A DNA stretch of 64,000 bases from Candidatus Competibacteraceae bacterium (GTDB taxonomy: Bacteria > Pseudomonadota > Gammaproteobacteria > Competibacterales > Competibacteraceae), in contig CP065007.1 of assembly GCA_016699715.1 (NCBI GenBank), positions 868,001-932,000 on the forward strand. Direction: 5' to 3'. The translations under genes and the position numbers were made by a program. The notes under the pieces are model-generated. The model was not told the DNA's origin and ran no database searches. It saw nothing but the letters and a program-made list of their open reading frames with translations. Positions 25,290 through 33,840 of this stretch are shown here, piece by piece. Numbering within the stretch: the stretch's first letter is position 1; every line of letters starts with the position of its first letter.

Positions 25290-26837
25290 ATGAAAGTACG
25301 CGCACAAATCGCCATGGTCCTGAATCTGGACAAGTGCATTGGCTGCCACACCTGTTCGGTGACCTGCAAGAACGTTTGGACCAGCCGCGACGGCATGGAA
25401 TACGCCTGGTTCAACAACGTCGAGACCAAACCCGGCGTCGGCTATCCCAAGGAGTGGGAGAACCAAAAGAAGTGGAACGGCGGCTGGAAGCGTCGCCGAG
25501 ACGGCAAAATCGAACCGAAGCAGGGCGGCAAGTGGCGGATTCTGGCCAATATCTTCGCCAATCCCGATCTGCCGGCCATCGACGACTACTACGAGCCGTG
25601 GGACTATGACTACGCGCATTTGCAGAATGCGCCGGAGTCGAAAGCCATGCCCACCGCCCGGCCACGCTCGGCGATCAGTGGCGAGCGGATGCAGAAAATC
25701 CAGTGGGGGCCGAACTGGGAGGAAATCCTCGGCACCGAATTTGCCAAGCGCTCCAAGGATACCAACTTCGAGAACATGCAGAAGGAGGTTTACGGCGAGT
25801 TCGAAAACACCTTCATGATGTACTTGCCGCGCCTGTGCGAACACTGCCTGAATCCGGCCTGCGTCGCTTCCTGCCCGTCGGGCGCGATTTATAAGCGCGA
25901 GGAGGACGGCATCGTCCTGATCGACCAGGACAAGTGCCGAGGCTGGCGGATGTGCGTCTCCGGCTGCCCGTACAAGAAAATCTACTACAACTGGAACACC
26001 GGCAAGTCCGAGAAGTGCATCCTCTGCTACCCGCGCATCGAAGTCGGCCAGCCGACCGTCTGTTCGGAAACCTGCGTGGGTCGCATCCGCTACCTGGGGG
26101 TACTGCTGTACGACGCCGACCAGATCGAACAGGCCGCCAGTGTTACCGACGAGCAGAGTTTGTATCAGGCACAGCTCGATATATTCCTCGATCCGTTCAA
26201 CCCGGCGGTGCAAGCCGAAGCGCGCAAGGCCGGCATTCCCGAACCGTGGCTGGAAGCCGCTCAGGAATCGCCGATCTACAAGATGGCGATCGAGTGGAAA
26301 ATCGCTTTCCCGCTGCATCCCGAGTATCGCACGCTGCCGATGGTCTGGTACGTACCGGCGCTGTCGCCGATCCAGTCCCGCGCCGAGTCCGGTCAGATCG
26401 GCATGAACGGCATCATCCCCGATGTCGGCTCGTTGCGGATTCCGCTGAAGTATCTGGCCAATCTGCTGACCGCCGGCGACGAAAAGCCGGTCAAACTGGC
26501 GCTGGAGCGGATGCTGGCCATGCGGGCCTACATGCGCGGCAAGACGGTGGATGGGGAAATCCGCGACGATGTGTTGAAAGCGGTCGGTCTGCGTATTGAT
26601 CAGATCGAATCGATGTACCGCTATCTGGCCATCGCCAATTACGAGGATCGCTTCGTCATTCCGACCAGTCATCGCGAATATGCCAGTGCGACCTATGACG
26701 CCTTTGGCGAACGCGGCGGTTGCGGTTTCAGCTTTGGCAACGGCTGCTCGCCGGGCACGGACAAAAGCAATTTGTTCGGCGGCAAGAAGGTGACCACGCG
26801 CCGGGCGACTCCGATCCGGGTGGAGCCCACGAAGTAG
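25290..26837 (+). CDS. narH: Respiratory nitrate reductase beta subunit NarH
   Basis: A 515-residue iron-sulfur subunit (E. coli 512) that carries electrons from NarI haem to NarG. Four cysteine groups are visible: CIGCHTCSVTCKN near residue 16, CEHCLNPACVASCPSG, CRGWRMCVSGCP (the Trp in place of Cys marks the [3Fe-4S] cluster), and CILCYPRIEVGQPTVCSETC. The ATG at 25290 is one base after the narG stop. A perfect palindrome lies just downstream, before narJ. Confidence 0.97.
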   Translation: MKVRAQIAMVLNLDKCIGCHTCSVTCKNVWTSRDGMEYAWFNNVETKPGVGYPKEWENQKKWNGGWKRRRDGKIEPKQGGKWRILANIFANPDLPAIDDYYEPWDYDYAHLQNAPESKAMPTARPRSAISGERMQKIQWGPNWEEILGTEFAKRSKDTNFENMQKEVYGEFENTFMMYLPRLCEHCLNPACVASCPSGAIYKREEDGIVLIDQDKCRGWRMCVSGCPYKKIYYNWNTGKSEKCILCYPRIEVGQPTVCSETCVGRIRYLGVLLYDADQIEQAASVTDEQSLYQAQLDIFLDPFNPAVQAEARKAGIPEPWLEAAQESPIYKMAIEWKIAFPLHPEYRTLPMVWYVPALSPIQSRAESGQIGMNGIIPDVGSLRIPLKYLANLLTAGDEKPVKLALERMLAMRAYMRGKTVDGEIRDDVLKAVGLRIDQIESMYRYLAIANYEDRFVIPTSHREYASATYDAFGERGGCGFSFGNGCSPGTDKSNLFGGKKVTTRRATPIRVEPTK

Positions 26838-26853
26838 GGCGGACTTTCAGCCT

Positions 26854-26878
26854 GCAGGGTGGGCAATGCCCACCCTGC
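26854..26878. repeat. REP-like perfect palindrome between narH and narJ
   Basis: GCAGGGTGGGC, AAT, GCCCACCCTGC forms an 11-bp perfect stem with a 3-base loop. No T-run follows, so it is not a simple terminator. Similar GGGTGGGCA...TGCCCACC palindromes are common dispersed repeats in several bacterial genomes (from memory). In an operon it may protect upstream mRNA or lower expression of narJ and narI. Confidence 0.7.
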
Positions 26879-26909
26879 CCCCGCTACCCCCGCAAGGAGA
26901 GATTGCACC

Positions 26910-27623
26910 ATGAAAACCCTGAAAGTGCTGTCCGCTCTGCTCTGCTACCCGCAGCCGGAACTGCAAGCCGCGCTGGGTGAAATGATCGAGGTTCTCGATC
27001 AGGAAAATTTGTTGCCGGAACGCGAGCATCGGGCATTGCTGGCGATGATGAGCCAAATGCGGCGGACCGATCTGATCGAGTTGCAGGAGCGGTATGTCCG
27101 GCTGTTCGATCGGGGCCGGGCGCTGTCGCTGCATCTGTTCGAACACATCCACGGCGAATCGCGGGATCGCGGCCAGGCCATGATCAACCTGCTGGAGGTT
27201 TACCGGCAACACGGCTTTGAACTCAGCGCCCGGGAATTACCCGACTACCTCCCGCTGTTTCTGGAATATCTGGCGCAGCGCCCGGCTGGAGAGGCGCTGG
27301 ACATGCTGGCCGACGCCATGCACGTCATGGCCTTGCTCGGCGCCCGGCTGACGGAGCGCGGCAGTGATTATCACGTCGTGTTCGATGCCCTTGCCGCGCT
27401 GGTCGGTGAACCGGCGGACATCGAGGACATTCGTCGGCAAGCGGCTACCGAGGGCCCCGATCAAACCGTGGTGAACATGGACAAGATTTGGGAAGAGGAG
27501 GCGGTGACCTTCCTGGCGAATCAGGACGGTTGCGGAGCCCGCCAAGACGGTCAGGGTGTGGCTCAGCCGGTGCGCTGGGCGCCTCCACCTGGTTCAAGCT
27601 CACCCGCCATTCGTTCCCTGTGA
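26910..27623 (+). CDS. narJ: Nitrate reductase maturation chaperone NarJ
   Basis: A 237-residue TorD/NarJ-family cytoplasmic chaperone that binds apo-NarGH and is needed for molybdenum cofactor and FS0 cluster insertion. The start MKTLKVLSALLCYPQ and the helix ERYVRLFDRGRALSLHLFEHIHG are family hallmarks. The ATG at 26910 follows AAGGAGAG. The C-terminal 45 residues are Gly/Pro-rich and less conserved. narI follows after 23 bp. Confidence 0.95.
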   Translation: MKTLKVLSALLCYPQPELQAALGEMIEVLDQENLLPEREHRALLAMMSQMRRTDLIELQERYVRLFDRGRALSLHLFEHIHGESRDRGQAMINLLEVYRQHGFELSARELPDYLPLFLEYLAQRPAGEALDMLADAMHVMALLGARLTERGSDYHVVFDALAALVGEPADIEDIRRQAATEGPDQTVVNMDKIWEEEAVTFLANQDGCGARQDGQGVAQPVRWAPPPGSSSPAIRSL

Positions 27624-27646
27624 AACGATTTCCGAGGTACAAGATC

Positions 27647-28327
27647 ATGAGTTACCTGAATACTCTGTTATTTGGCGTTTATCCTTATCTGGCCGGCGCG
27701 GTGTTTCTGCTCGGCAGTTTGGCGCGCTTCGACCGCGACCCGTTCACCTGGAAGGCGCATTCCAGCCAGATGATCAGCAACAAAAACATGCGTTGGGCCA
27801 GCAATCTGTTTCATGTGGGTATCCTGTTGCTGTTCGCCGGTCATTTCATCGGTTTGTTGACGCCGCCGGAGGTATTCCACGCCTTGGGGGTTTCCGCCGG
27901 GGCCAAGCAGATACTGGCCATCGTCGCCGGTAGTGTCGCCGGGTTGATGTGCTTCGCTGGGCTAACGATGCTGGTGCAGCGACGGTTGACCGACCCTCGG
28001 GTGCGGGCCACCAGCACCCGGATGGATATCTTTATCTTGCTGCTGCTGTATGCCCAGTTGATTCTCGGCCTGCTGACCATCCCACTGTCGTTGATGCATC
28101 TGGATGGTCACAACATGCTGAATCTGATGGCCTGGGGGCGCAATGTCGTCACCTTCGATCCGGCGGAGGCAGTGGCGGCTATTGGTGAGGTCGGTCTGCT
28201 GTTCAAGCTGCACATCTTCCTGGGCCTGACGGTCTTTCTGGTGTTCCCGTTTAGCCGTCTGGTACACATCTGGAGCGCACCAGTCACCTACGTGACTCGT
28301 CCGTATCAGGTGGTGCGGCAGCGCTGA
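27647..28327 (+). CDS. narI: Respiratory nitrate reductase gamma subunit NarI (cytochrome b)
   Basis: A 226-residue integral membrane dihaem cytochrome b with five membrane segments; it oxidises quinol at the periplasmic side and passes electrons to NarH. Haem-ligand histidines are visible in SNLFHVGILLLFAGHFIG (second segment) and in FKLHIFLG plus SRLVHIWS (last segment), matching His56/66 and His187/205 of E. coli. The ATG at 27647 has CGAGG upstream. mobB starts 15 bp downstream. Confidence 0.96.
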   Translation: MSYLNTLLFGVYPYLAGAVFLLGSLARFDRDPFTWKAHSSQMISNKNMRWASNLFHVGILLLFAGHFIGLLTPPEVFHALGVSAGAKQILAIVAGSVAGLMCFAGLTMLVQRRLTDPRVRATSTRMDIFILLLLYAQLILGLLTIPLSLMHLDGHNMLNLMAWGRNVVTFDPAEAVAAIGEVGLLFKLHIFLGLTVFLVFPFSRLVHIWSAPVTYVTRPYQVVRQR

Positions 28328-28342
28328 TCCGGTTGGGCGGCG

Positions 28343-28855
28343 GTGAAAGTTCTCGGCGTCAGCGGTTGGAGCGGTTGCGGCAAGACCACGCTCATCGTGG
28401 CCCTGCTGCCCCGGCTGCGGGCGCGTGGGCTGACCGTGTCCACGCTCAAGCACGCTCATCATGATGTCGATCTGGACTCGCCCGGCAAGGATACCTGGCG
28501 GCATCGTCAGGCCGGCGCCCATGAAGTGATTCTGGCGACCGGCCGCCGCTGGGCCCTGTTGCACGAACTGCGCGAGGAACCGGAACCCACGCTGGTCGAG
28601 TTGCTCGCCCATCTGCAACCAGTGGATCTGGTGTTGGTGGAGGGTTGGAAAACCGGCGCCTATCCCAAATTGGAAATCTGGCGGCGGCTCGCCGAGGACA
28701 AGCCGCCGCGTTTCCCGAGTGACCCGACCATCGTCGCCGTCGCCTGTGAGCCGTTGTTGGAACCGGTGGTATACGGCCGTCCCGGTTTGCCGGTATTCCC
28801 GCTGGCCGACCTGGACGGTATCGCCGGTTTCGTGACGGATTTCGCCCAGTCCTGA
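28343..28855 (+). CDS. mobB: Molybdopterin-guanine dinucleotide biosynthesis adaptor MobB
   Basis: A 170-residue P-loop GTPase-like protein that assists MobA. GWSGCGKTTL (residues 8-17) is the Walker A motif, followed by STLKHAHHDVDLDSPGKDT and the Walker-B-like LVLVEGWKTG. The GTG start at 28343 places the P-loop at the expected N-terminal position. Its place 15 bp after narI, with mobA at the other end of the nitrate locus, ties cofactor maturation to nitrate reductase. Confidence 0.93.
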   Translation: MKVLGVSGWSGCGKTTLIVALLPRLRARGLTVSTLKHAHHDVDLDSPGKDTWRHRQAGAHEVILATGRRWALLHELREEPEPTLVELLAHLQPVDLVLVEGWKTGAYPKLEIWRRLAEDKPPRFPSDPTIVAVACEPLLEPVVYGRPGLPVFPLADLDGIAGFVTDFAQS

Positions 28856-29042
28856 GCTTGCGTTCGCTCACGGTGGTTTCCGCGCCGTCTTGACTTGCGG
28901 TTTGGCGGGATCTGCGCGAAAGTGCCGTATTGGGCTAATCCGGCGGCACAACTGTTCACTGTGATGATCTTCCGGCAACGGTTCGAACGAATGGCTCCAT
29001 GCCGGTGGCGTGGAGCGCCTCGCGCGGGCGGTGGGTGGGACC

Positions 29043-29804
29043 ATGGCTGAATCCGACAGCCGCGCGTCCGCCCGCCGGCATACCGCGCACCTGCTGAATA
29101 TCTTACGCGGCCACGGTTCGGAACCCGGCACGGCGCCGGCGGACCCGGCGCGGCCTGCTGCGGTTATTAGCTCCGCGCCTGGCAAAACCGTCCGAACTGA
29201 ACCGCCCGCGCCCAGCCTTGGCGCACCCGCGACAATAGCCGAGGTTCCCGCGCCCTACCGTCCACTTCCGCCACTTCCGGCGGCGACACCGGTTCGAGCG
29301 GCGCCGCGCGCTCCATCTGTCCCCGTTATTCAGGAAGCGCCACCGCGCCAGCGAACGGGTTCCATCCCGACGGTGGGGGAGTATCTACGCCGCCCGCAGG
29401 GGATGTTGGGGCGGTTGATGGCGCGCGCCGACCGGCTGACTCAGCTTAACCGCATCTTCCGCGCTTACCTGCCACCGCACCTGCACGATCATGTGGTATT
29501 GGTCCGGCTGGATCAGGACGATTGGACGGTGCATGCCGACTCGTCCGGTTGGGCCACCCGGCTGCGCTACGCTCTGCACAATATCCGCGAGACGCTCGGT
29601 CAGCAACTTGGCATCCCCTTGCCCAAGCCGCGCGTTCGGGTCGTGCCGCCCGCCTTCCCGCCCCGCCCCCGGCGGCCGAGGCTGACGCTGACCCAACGCA
29701 ATGCGAAACTGTTGGAAGTCACCGCCCGCAACGTGCCGGACTCGCGCCTGAGCGCGGCCCTGCGGCGCTTGGCGCAACATGCGAGTTCCTCCGGGACCAC
29801 TTAA
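29043..29804 (+). CDS. DciA-like DUF721 protein (predicted helicase-loading factor)
   Basis: A 253-residue protein. After a disordered Pro/Ala-rich N-terminal 110 residues there is a DUF721 module. GRLMARADRLTQLNRIFRAY through LRYALHNIRETLG matches the DciA pattern, including a WTVHADSSGWATRL strand-loop-helix. DciA interacts with the replicative helicase DnaB in bacteria lacking DnaC. Here the disordered part precedes the module and a basic Pro-rich tail follows. GTGGG precedes the ATG at 29043. The gap 28856-29042 shows nothing definite. The gene ends 68 bp before recC. Confidence 0.75.
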   Translation: MAESDSRASARRHTAHLLNILRGHGSEPGTAPADPARPAAVISSAPGKTVRTEPPAPSLGAPATIAEVPAPYRPLPPLPAATPVRAAPRAPSVPVIQEAPPRQRTGSIPTVGEYLRRPQGMLGRLMARADRLTQLNRIFRAYLPPHLHDHVVLVRLDQDDWTVHADSSGWATRLRYALHNIRETLGQQLGIPLPKPRVRVVPPAFPPRPRRPRLTLTQRNAKLLEVTARNVPDSRLSAALRRLAQHASSSGTT

Positions 29805-29872
29805 GATCGCCGGACCCAAATGGGCGGCGACCGGCCCGCGCCGTGCTTTTTCCAGCCATCAAGGCGCTCCTC

Positions 29873-32800
29873 GTGTTTTACAGCTATCAGAGCAACCAGC
29901 TTGAAGTCCTGACCGAGCAACTGGCCGACTTATTGCGACGGCCTTTGCGCGCGCCGCTGGCGCGGGAGATCGTGGTTACCCAGAGCAACGGCATGGCCCG
30001 CTGGCTGGCGCTGCGGCTGGCCGAGCGCCTGGGGATTTGCGCCAATCTGTCGTTCCAGTTTCCGGCGCCCTTTCTTTGGGAGATGAGCCGGGCGGTGCTG
30101 CGCCAGTTGCCGCCGACCTCGGCATTCGAACAGCCGGTGCTGGTTTGGCGGGTCATGGCGCTGTTGCGGGAGTTGGACGACACGCCACGCTTTGCGCCGC
30201 CGCGAGCCTATCTCGGCGAGGGCGGCGACGATTTTCGTCGCCACGAACTGGCCAGCCGCATCGCCGACGGCTTCGATCAGTATCTGGTTTACCGTCCGGA
30301 CTGGATCGGAAAGTGGGAGGCGGGCGAGGAAGATCACTGGCAGGCGGAGCTGTGGCGGCGGCTGGCGCGGACGGGCGCGGCGCACCGGGTACGGGTGCAG
30401 AAACAGTTTCGCAAGGCGTTGCGCGACGGCGATTTCGACCGCCGCCGTTTGCCGGAACGGGTCGTCGTCATCGGTGTGGCGGCCTTGCCACCGCTGTATC
30501 TGGATCTGCTGGCGGAACTGGCGCGCCATGTGGATCTGCATCTGTTCGTGCTGAATCCCTGCCAGGAATACTGGGGCGACATTCGGGCCGAACGCGATCT
30601 GGCCCGGCTGGGCGAGGAGACCGACCCGGAGGACGCCTATCTGACGGTCGGCAATCCGTTGTTGGCCTCCCTGGGCAAGCAGGGGCGGGATTTTATCGAC
30701 TTGCTGCAAGCGTATCCGCGAACCGAGTGGGACGGCTTCGCCGAGCCCGACGGCGAAACGCTGTTGCAGCGCTTGCAAGCCGATCTCCTGCATTTGCGCG
30801 AGCGGGGCGGCGAGGAATGCCCGCCCTTGCCGCTGCGGCCGGACGACCGCTCGCTGCAAATCCACGCCTGCCACGGGCCGATGCGCGAGGTCGAGGTTTT
30901 GCACGATCAGTTGCTGGCGCTGTTCGCGGCGCGGCGGGATCTGAAGCCGTCGGACGTGATCGTGATGGCGCCGGACATCGCCGTGTACGGGCCGCTGATC
31001 GAAGCGGTGTTCGACAGTGCCCCGCGCGAACGGCGGATACCGTTCAGCGTCGCCGATCAGGGCGCGCCGGTCGAGAATCCGCTGGTCGAGGTGTTTTTCG
31101 AATTGCTGGATCTGGGTGGCGGGCGCTACGACGCCGCGCAGGTGCTGGGCCTGCTGGAGCCGCCGGCGGTGCGGCGGCGCTTCGGCCTGACGGAAGACGA
31201 TCTGGATCGCATTCGCCGTTGGGTGCGCGGCGCCGGCATTCGCTGGGGCATCGACGCCAGCATCAAGAGTACCTGGGATTTGCCTGTCACCGCCGAGCAC
31301 ACCTGGCGGGCCGGGTTGGACCGGTTGCTGCTGGGCTACGCGCTGCCGGGAAACGGCCGCGAGCTGTACGACGGCATTCTGCCCTACGACGAGGTGGAAG
31401 GCGGTGAGGCGCGGGCGCTGGGGTGCTTGCAGAGCTTCACCGAGGCATTGTTTAGCCTGGATGCCCGCTTGCGCGAGCGCCGGCCGCTGGCGGCCTGGGT
31501 GGAGGTGCTGCGCGGTGTGCTGGAGCAATTTTTCGAACCTCGCGACCGCGAGGAGAACGAGCTGCAACTGATTCGGGCCGCGTTGGAAACGCTGCGCGGC
31601 AACGCCGAACTGGCGGGGTTCGACGAGCCGGTCCTGCTGTCGGTGGTGAAATCGGCGCTGCGCGGGCAGTTGAACACGGCCGAGAGCGGCGCGGGGCGAT
31701 TTCTGGGCGGTGGGGTGACCTGTTGCGCGATGGTGCCGATGCGCAGCATCCCGTTTCCGGTGGTGTGCCTGCTCGGCATGAACGACGATGCCTATCCACG
31801 CCCGCACCGGCCGGTCGGTTTCGATTTGCTGGCGACCCGCTTCCGGCGCGGCGACCGCTCCCGCCGCCAGGACGACCGCTATCTGTTTCTGGAGACCCTG
31901 CTGTCGGCCCGGACATGTTTTTACCTCAGCTACGTCGGCCAGAACATCCGCGACAACTCGGTGCTGCCGCCCTCGGTACTGATCGCTGAGCTGCTGGATG
32001 TGGTGGATCGGGGTTTTTATGGCGCCGACGGCCGGGCCAGCACGCAACTGTTGACCCGCCATCCCTTGCAGGCGTTCAGCCGGCGCTATTTCAGCGGCGA
32101 CGCGCGCCTGTTCAGCTACGCGCGGGAATGGGTGGAAGCCAGCCGGTGGGCCGGGCGCGGCGAGCGGGCGGCGACGGCGCTGCTGGCGGGCACGTTGCCG
32201 GAGCCGGAACTGGCCTTGCGCACAGTCACTTTGGAGGGGCTGGTCCGGTTCTTCAGGAATCCGGCGCGCTGGCTGTTGCGCGAGCGGCTGGGCATCCGGG
32301 TGGAAGAGGGCGAGGAAGCGCTGGAAACTCGCGAGCCGTTCGTGCTGAACGGGCTGGAAAATTATCAGGTGTTGGGCCGGGCGCTGGAGCTGTACCGTGA
32401 GGATCGGCCGGCGGCGGCAATCGAGGCGGTGCTGCGGGCCGGTGGGGCGTTGCCGCACGGGCAAGTGGGCGAGTGCGTGTTCGCCGGGGCGCAAGAACGG
32501 GTGGTCCGCTTCGCCGGACGCTTGGGGCGGGTGGTGCCGCGACGGGTGGCCGAACCGCTGAATCTGGACCTAATGTTGGGGGAATTCCGCCTGAGCGGCC
32601 GGCTGAGCGGGTTGACGCCGGATGGGTGGGTGGGCTACCGGCTGGCGTCGATGAAAGCCGGCGATTATCTGAATCTGTGGCTGCATCATCTGGCCTCGAA
32701 CGCCGTGGCCCCGGTGGGAGGTGCCTCGTGCAGCCATTGGGTGGCGGAAGATCAGGATGTGGTGCTGGAGCCGGTTGCCAATCCCCACGAGACCTTGCGG

Positions 32801-33106
32801 GCGCTGTTGGAGCTGTACTGGCGGGGGACGCGACGCTTGCTGCATTTTTTTCCGAAAAGCGCGCTGGCTTATGTCGAGAAGCTGGGCAAGGACGGCGACG
32901 GGGAACGCGCGTTACGGGCGGCACAAACCGAGTGGGAAGGTAGTGAGTACCGGCGGAGCCGTCCAGAGCGGGAAGATGGCTATTATCGCTTGGCGTTCCG
33001 CGATACCGATCCGCTGGATGGGGAGTTCATGGAGCTGGCCATGGCGGTTTTCGAGCCGCTGTTCGCGCATGTTCGACGCGAGCTGGAAGACGGATCGAAG
33101 CAGTAA
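29873..33106 (+). CDS. recC: Exodeoxyribonuclease V gamma subunit RecC
   Basis: A 1,077-residue subunit (E. coli 1,122) of the RecBCD complex, which resects double-strand breaks and recognises Chi. The GTG at 29873 gives an N-terminus VFYSYQSNQLEVL that aligns with the RecC start; AAGG lies 9 bp upstream, and a second GTG at 29843 is possible. Visible landmarks are VTQSNGMARWLALRLAE, HACHGPMREVEVLHDQLL, VPMRSIPFPVVCLLGMNDD and YPRPHRPVGFDLLA. No recB or recD follows; the next 99 bases are non-coding and then a minus-strand TetR gene begins. Confidence 0.94.
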   Translation: MFYSYQSNQLEVLTEQLADLLRRPLRAPLAREIVVTQSNGMARWLALRLAERLGICANLSFQFPAPFLWEMSRAVLRQLPPTSAFEQPVLVWRVMALLRELDDTPRFAPPRAYLGEGGDDFRRHELASRIADGFDQYLVYRPDWIGKWEAGEEDHWQAELWRRLARTGAAHRVRVQKQFRKALRDGDFDRRRLPERVVVIGVAALPPLYLDLLAELARHVDLHLFVLNPCQEYWGDIRAERDLARLGEETDPEDAYLTVGNPLLASLGKQGRDFIDLLQAYPRTEWDGFAEPDGETLLQRLQADLLHLRERGGEECPPLPLRPDDRSLQIHACHGPMREVEVLHDQLLALFAARRDLKPSDVIVMAPDIAVYGPLIEAVFDSAPRERRIPFSVADQGAPVENPLVEVFFELLDLGGGRYDAAQVLGLLEPPAVRRRFGLTEDDLDRIRRWVRGAGIRWGIDASIKSTWDLPVTAEHTWRAGLDRLLLGYALPGNGRELYDGILPYDEVEGGEARALGCLQSFTEALFSLDARLRERRPLAAWVEVLRGVLEQFFEPRDREENELQLIRAALETLRGNAELAGFDEPVLLSVVKSALRGQLNTAESGAGRFLGGGVTCCAMVPMRSIPFPVVCLLGMNDDAYPRPHRPVGFDLLATRFRRGDRSRRQDDRYLFLETLLSARTCFYLSYVGQNIRDNSVLPPSVLIAELLDVVDRGFYGADGRASTQLLTRHPLQAFSRRYFSGDARLFSYAREWVEASRWAGRGERAATALLAGTLPEPELALRTVTLEGLVRFFRNPARWLLRERLGIRVEEGEEALETREPFVLNGLENYQVLGRALELYREDRPAAAIEAVLRAGGALPHGQVGECVFAGAQERVVRFAGRLGRVVPRRVAEPLNLDLMLGEFRLSGRLSGLTPDGWVGYRLASMKAGDYLNLWLHHLASNAVAPVGGASCSHWVAEDQDVVLEPVANPHETLRALLELYWRGTRRLLHFFPKSALAYVEKLGKDGDGERALRAAQTEWEGSEYRRSRPEREDGYYRLAFRDTDPLDGEFMELAMAVFEPLFAHVRRELEDGSKQ

Positions 33107-33205
33107 AAAACGGGAGGGTTTCCGCGAGAGCGGCGGTACTTCTGCGACTCCACGCGCCTGGCGGATTCGATCGAGCACACGCCCTCTTGATGAAACAGCG
33201 GCCCG

Positions 33206-33817
33206 CTAGAGCGGCGCGGCGCGGGCGAAGCCGGTCAGGTAGTAATCCAACAGCGAGCCGGCCACCTCCTCGATCGAATGGCCGCCGACGGCTTCCAGTT
33301 TCTGGCCCAGGCCGAGAATACAGATACCGTGAATGCCGCTCCATAGCGCGCGGGAGGCCAGGACGCTGTCGTCCGGCGGTCGCTGGGGGCAAAGCAACAT
33401 CAGTTGTTGCTGCACCAGCGCGAACATCCGTGCCACTTTCTCGCTGAAGGAGTCCGGCACGGTTTCCCCCTCCGGCAAGCGGTGCTGGTAAATCGCCAGC
33501 CAGCGATTGGGCTCGTTCAGCGCGAAGGCGATGTAGCCTTGAGCCAAGGCCCGAATGGCGACGGCCGGCGGTGGCTGTCCGGCGACGGCGGCGACCAGCC
33601 GCGCGTGCAGCGCATCCAGCGTTCGTTCGTTCACCTGCGCGATCAGATCGTCGAGGTTGCGAAAGATCATGTACAGGCTGCCGACCGTATACCCGATGCG
33701 GGCGGCCACCTTGCGGGTACTCAAGCCGGACAGCCCCTGCGCGGCGACCAGTTCCTCGGCGGCCTCCAGGGCGATCCGCCGGAGTTCCTCGCGCGTGTGT
33801 TCGTTGCGTCTGCCCAT
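33206..33817 (-). CDS. TetR-family transcriptional regulator
   Basis: A 203-residue protein with an N-terminal TetR HTH (GLSGLSTRKVAARIGYTVGSLYMIFRN, residues about 29-55) and an effector domain of the type with a WSGIHG motif near residue 160. It lies 23 bp downstream of the YegI-like kinase gene on the same strand and is probably co-transcribed with the triad. Its ligand and target are unknown. Confidence 0.85.
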   Translation of the reverse strand: MGRRNEHTREELRRIALEAAEELVAAQGLSGLSTRKVAARIGYTVGSLYMIFRNLDDLIAQVNERTLDALHARLVAAVAGQPPPAVAIRALAQGYIAFALNEPNRWLAIYQHRLPEGETVPDSFSEKVARMFALVQQQLMLLCPQRPPDDSVLASRALWSGIHGICILGLGQKLEAVGGHSIEEVAGSLLDYYLTGFARAAPL

Positions 33818-33840
33818 CAGAATCTCTTCACCACAACCGT

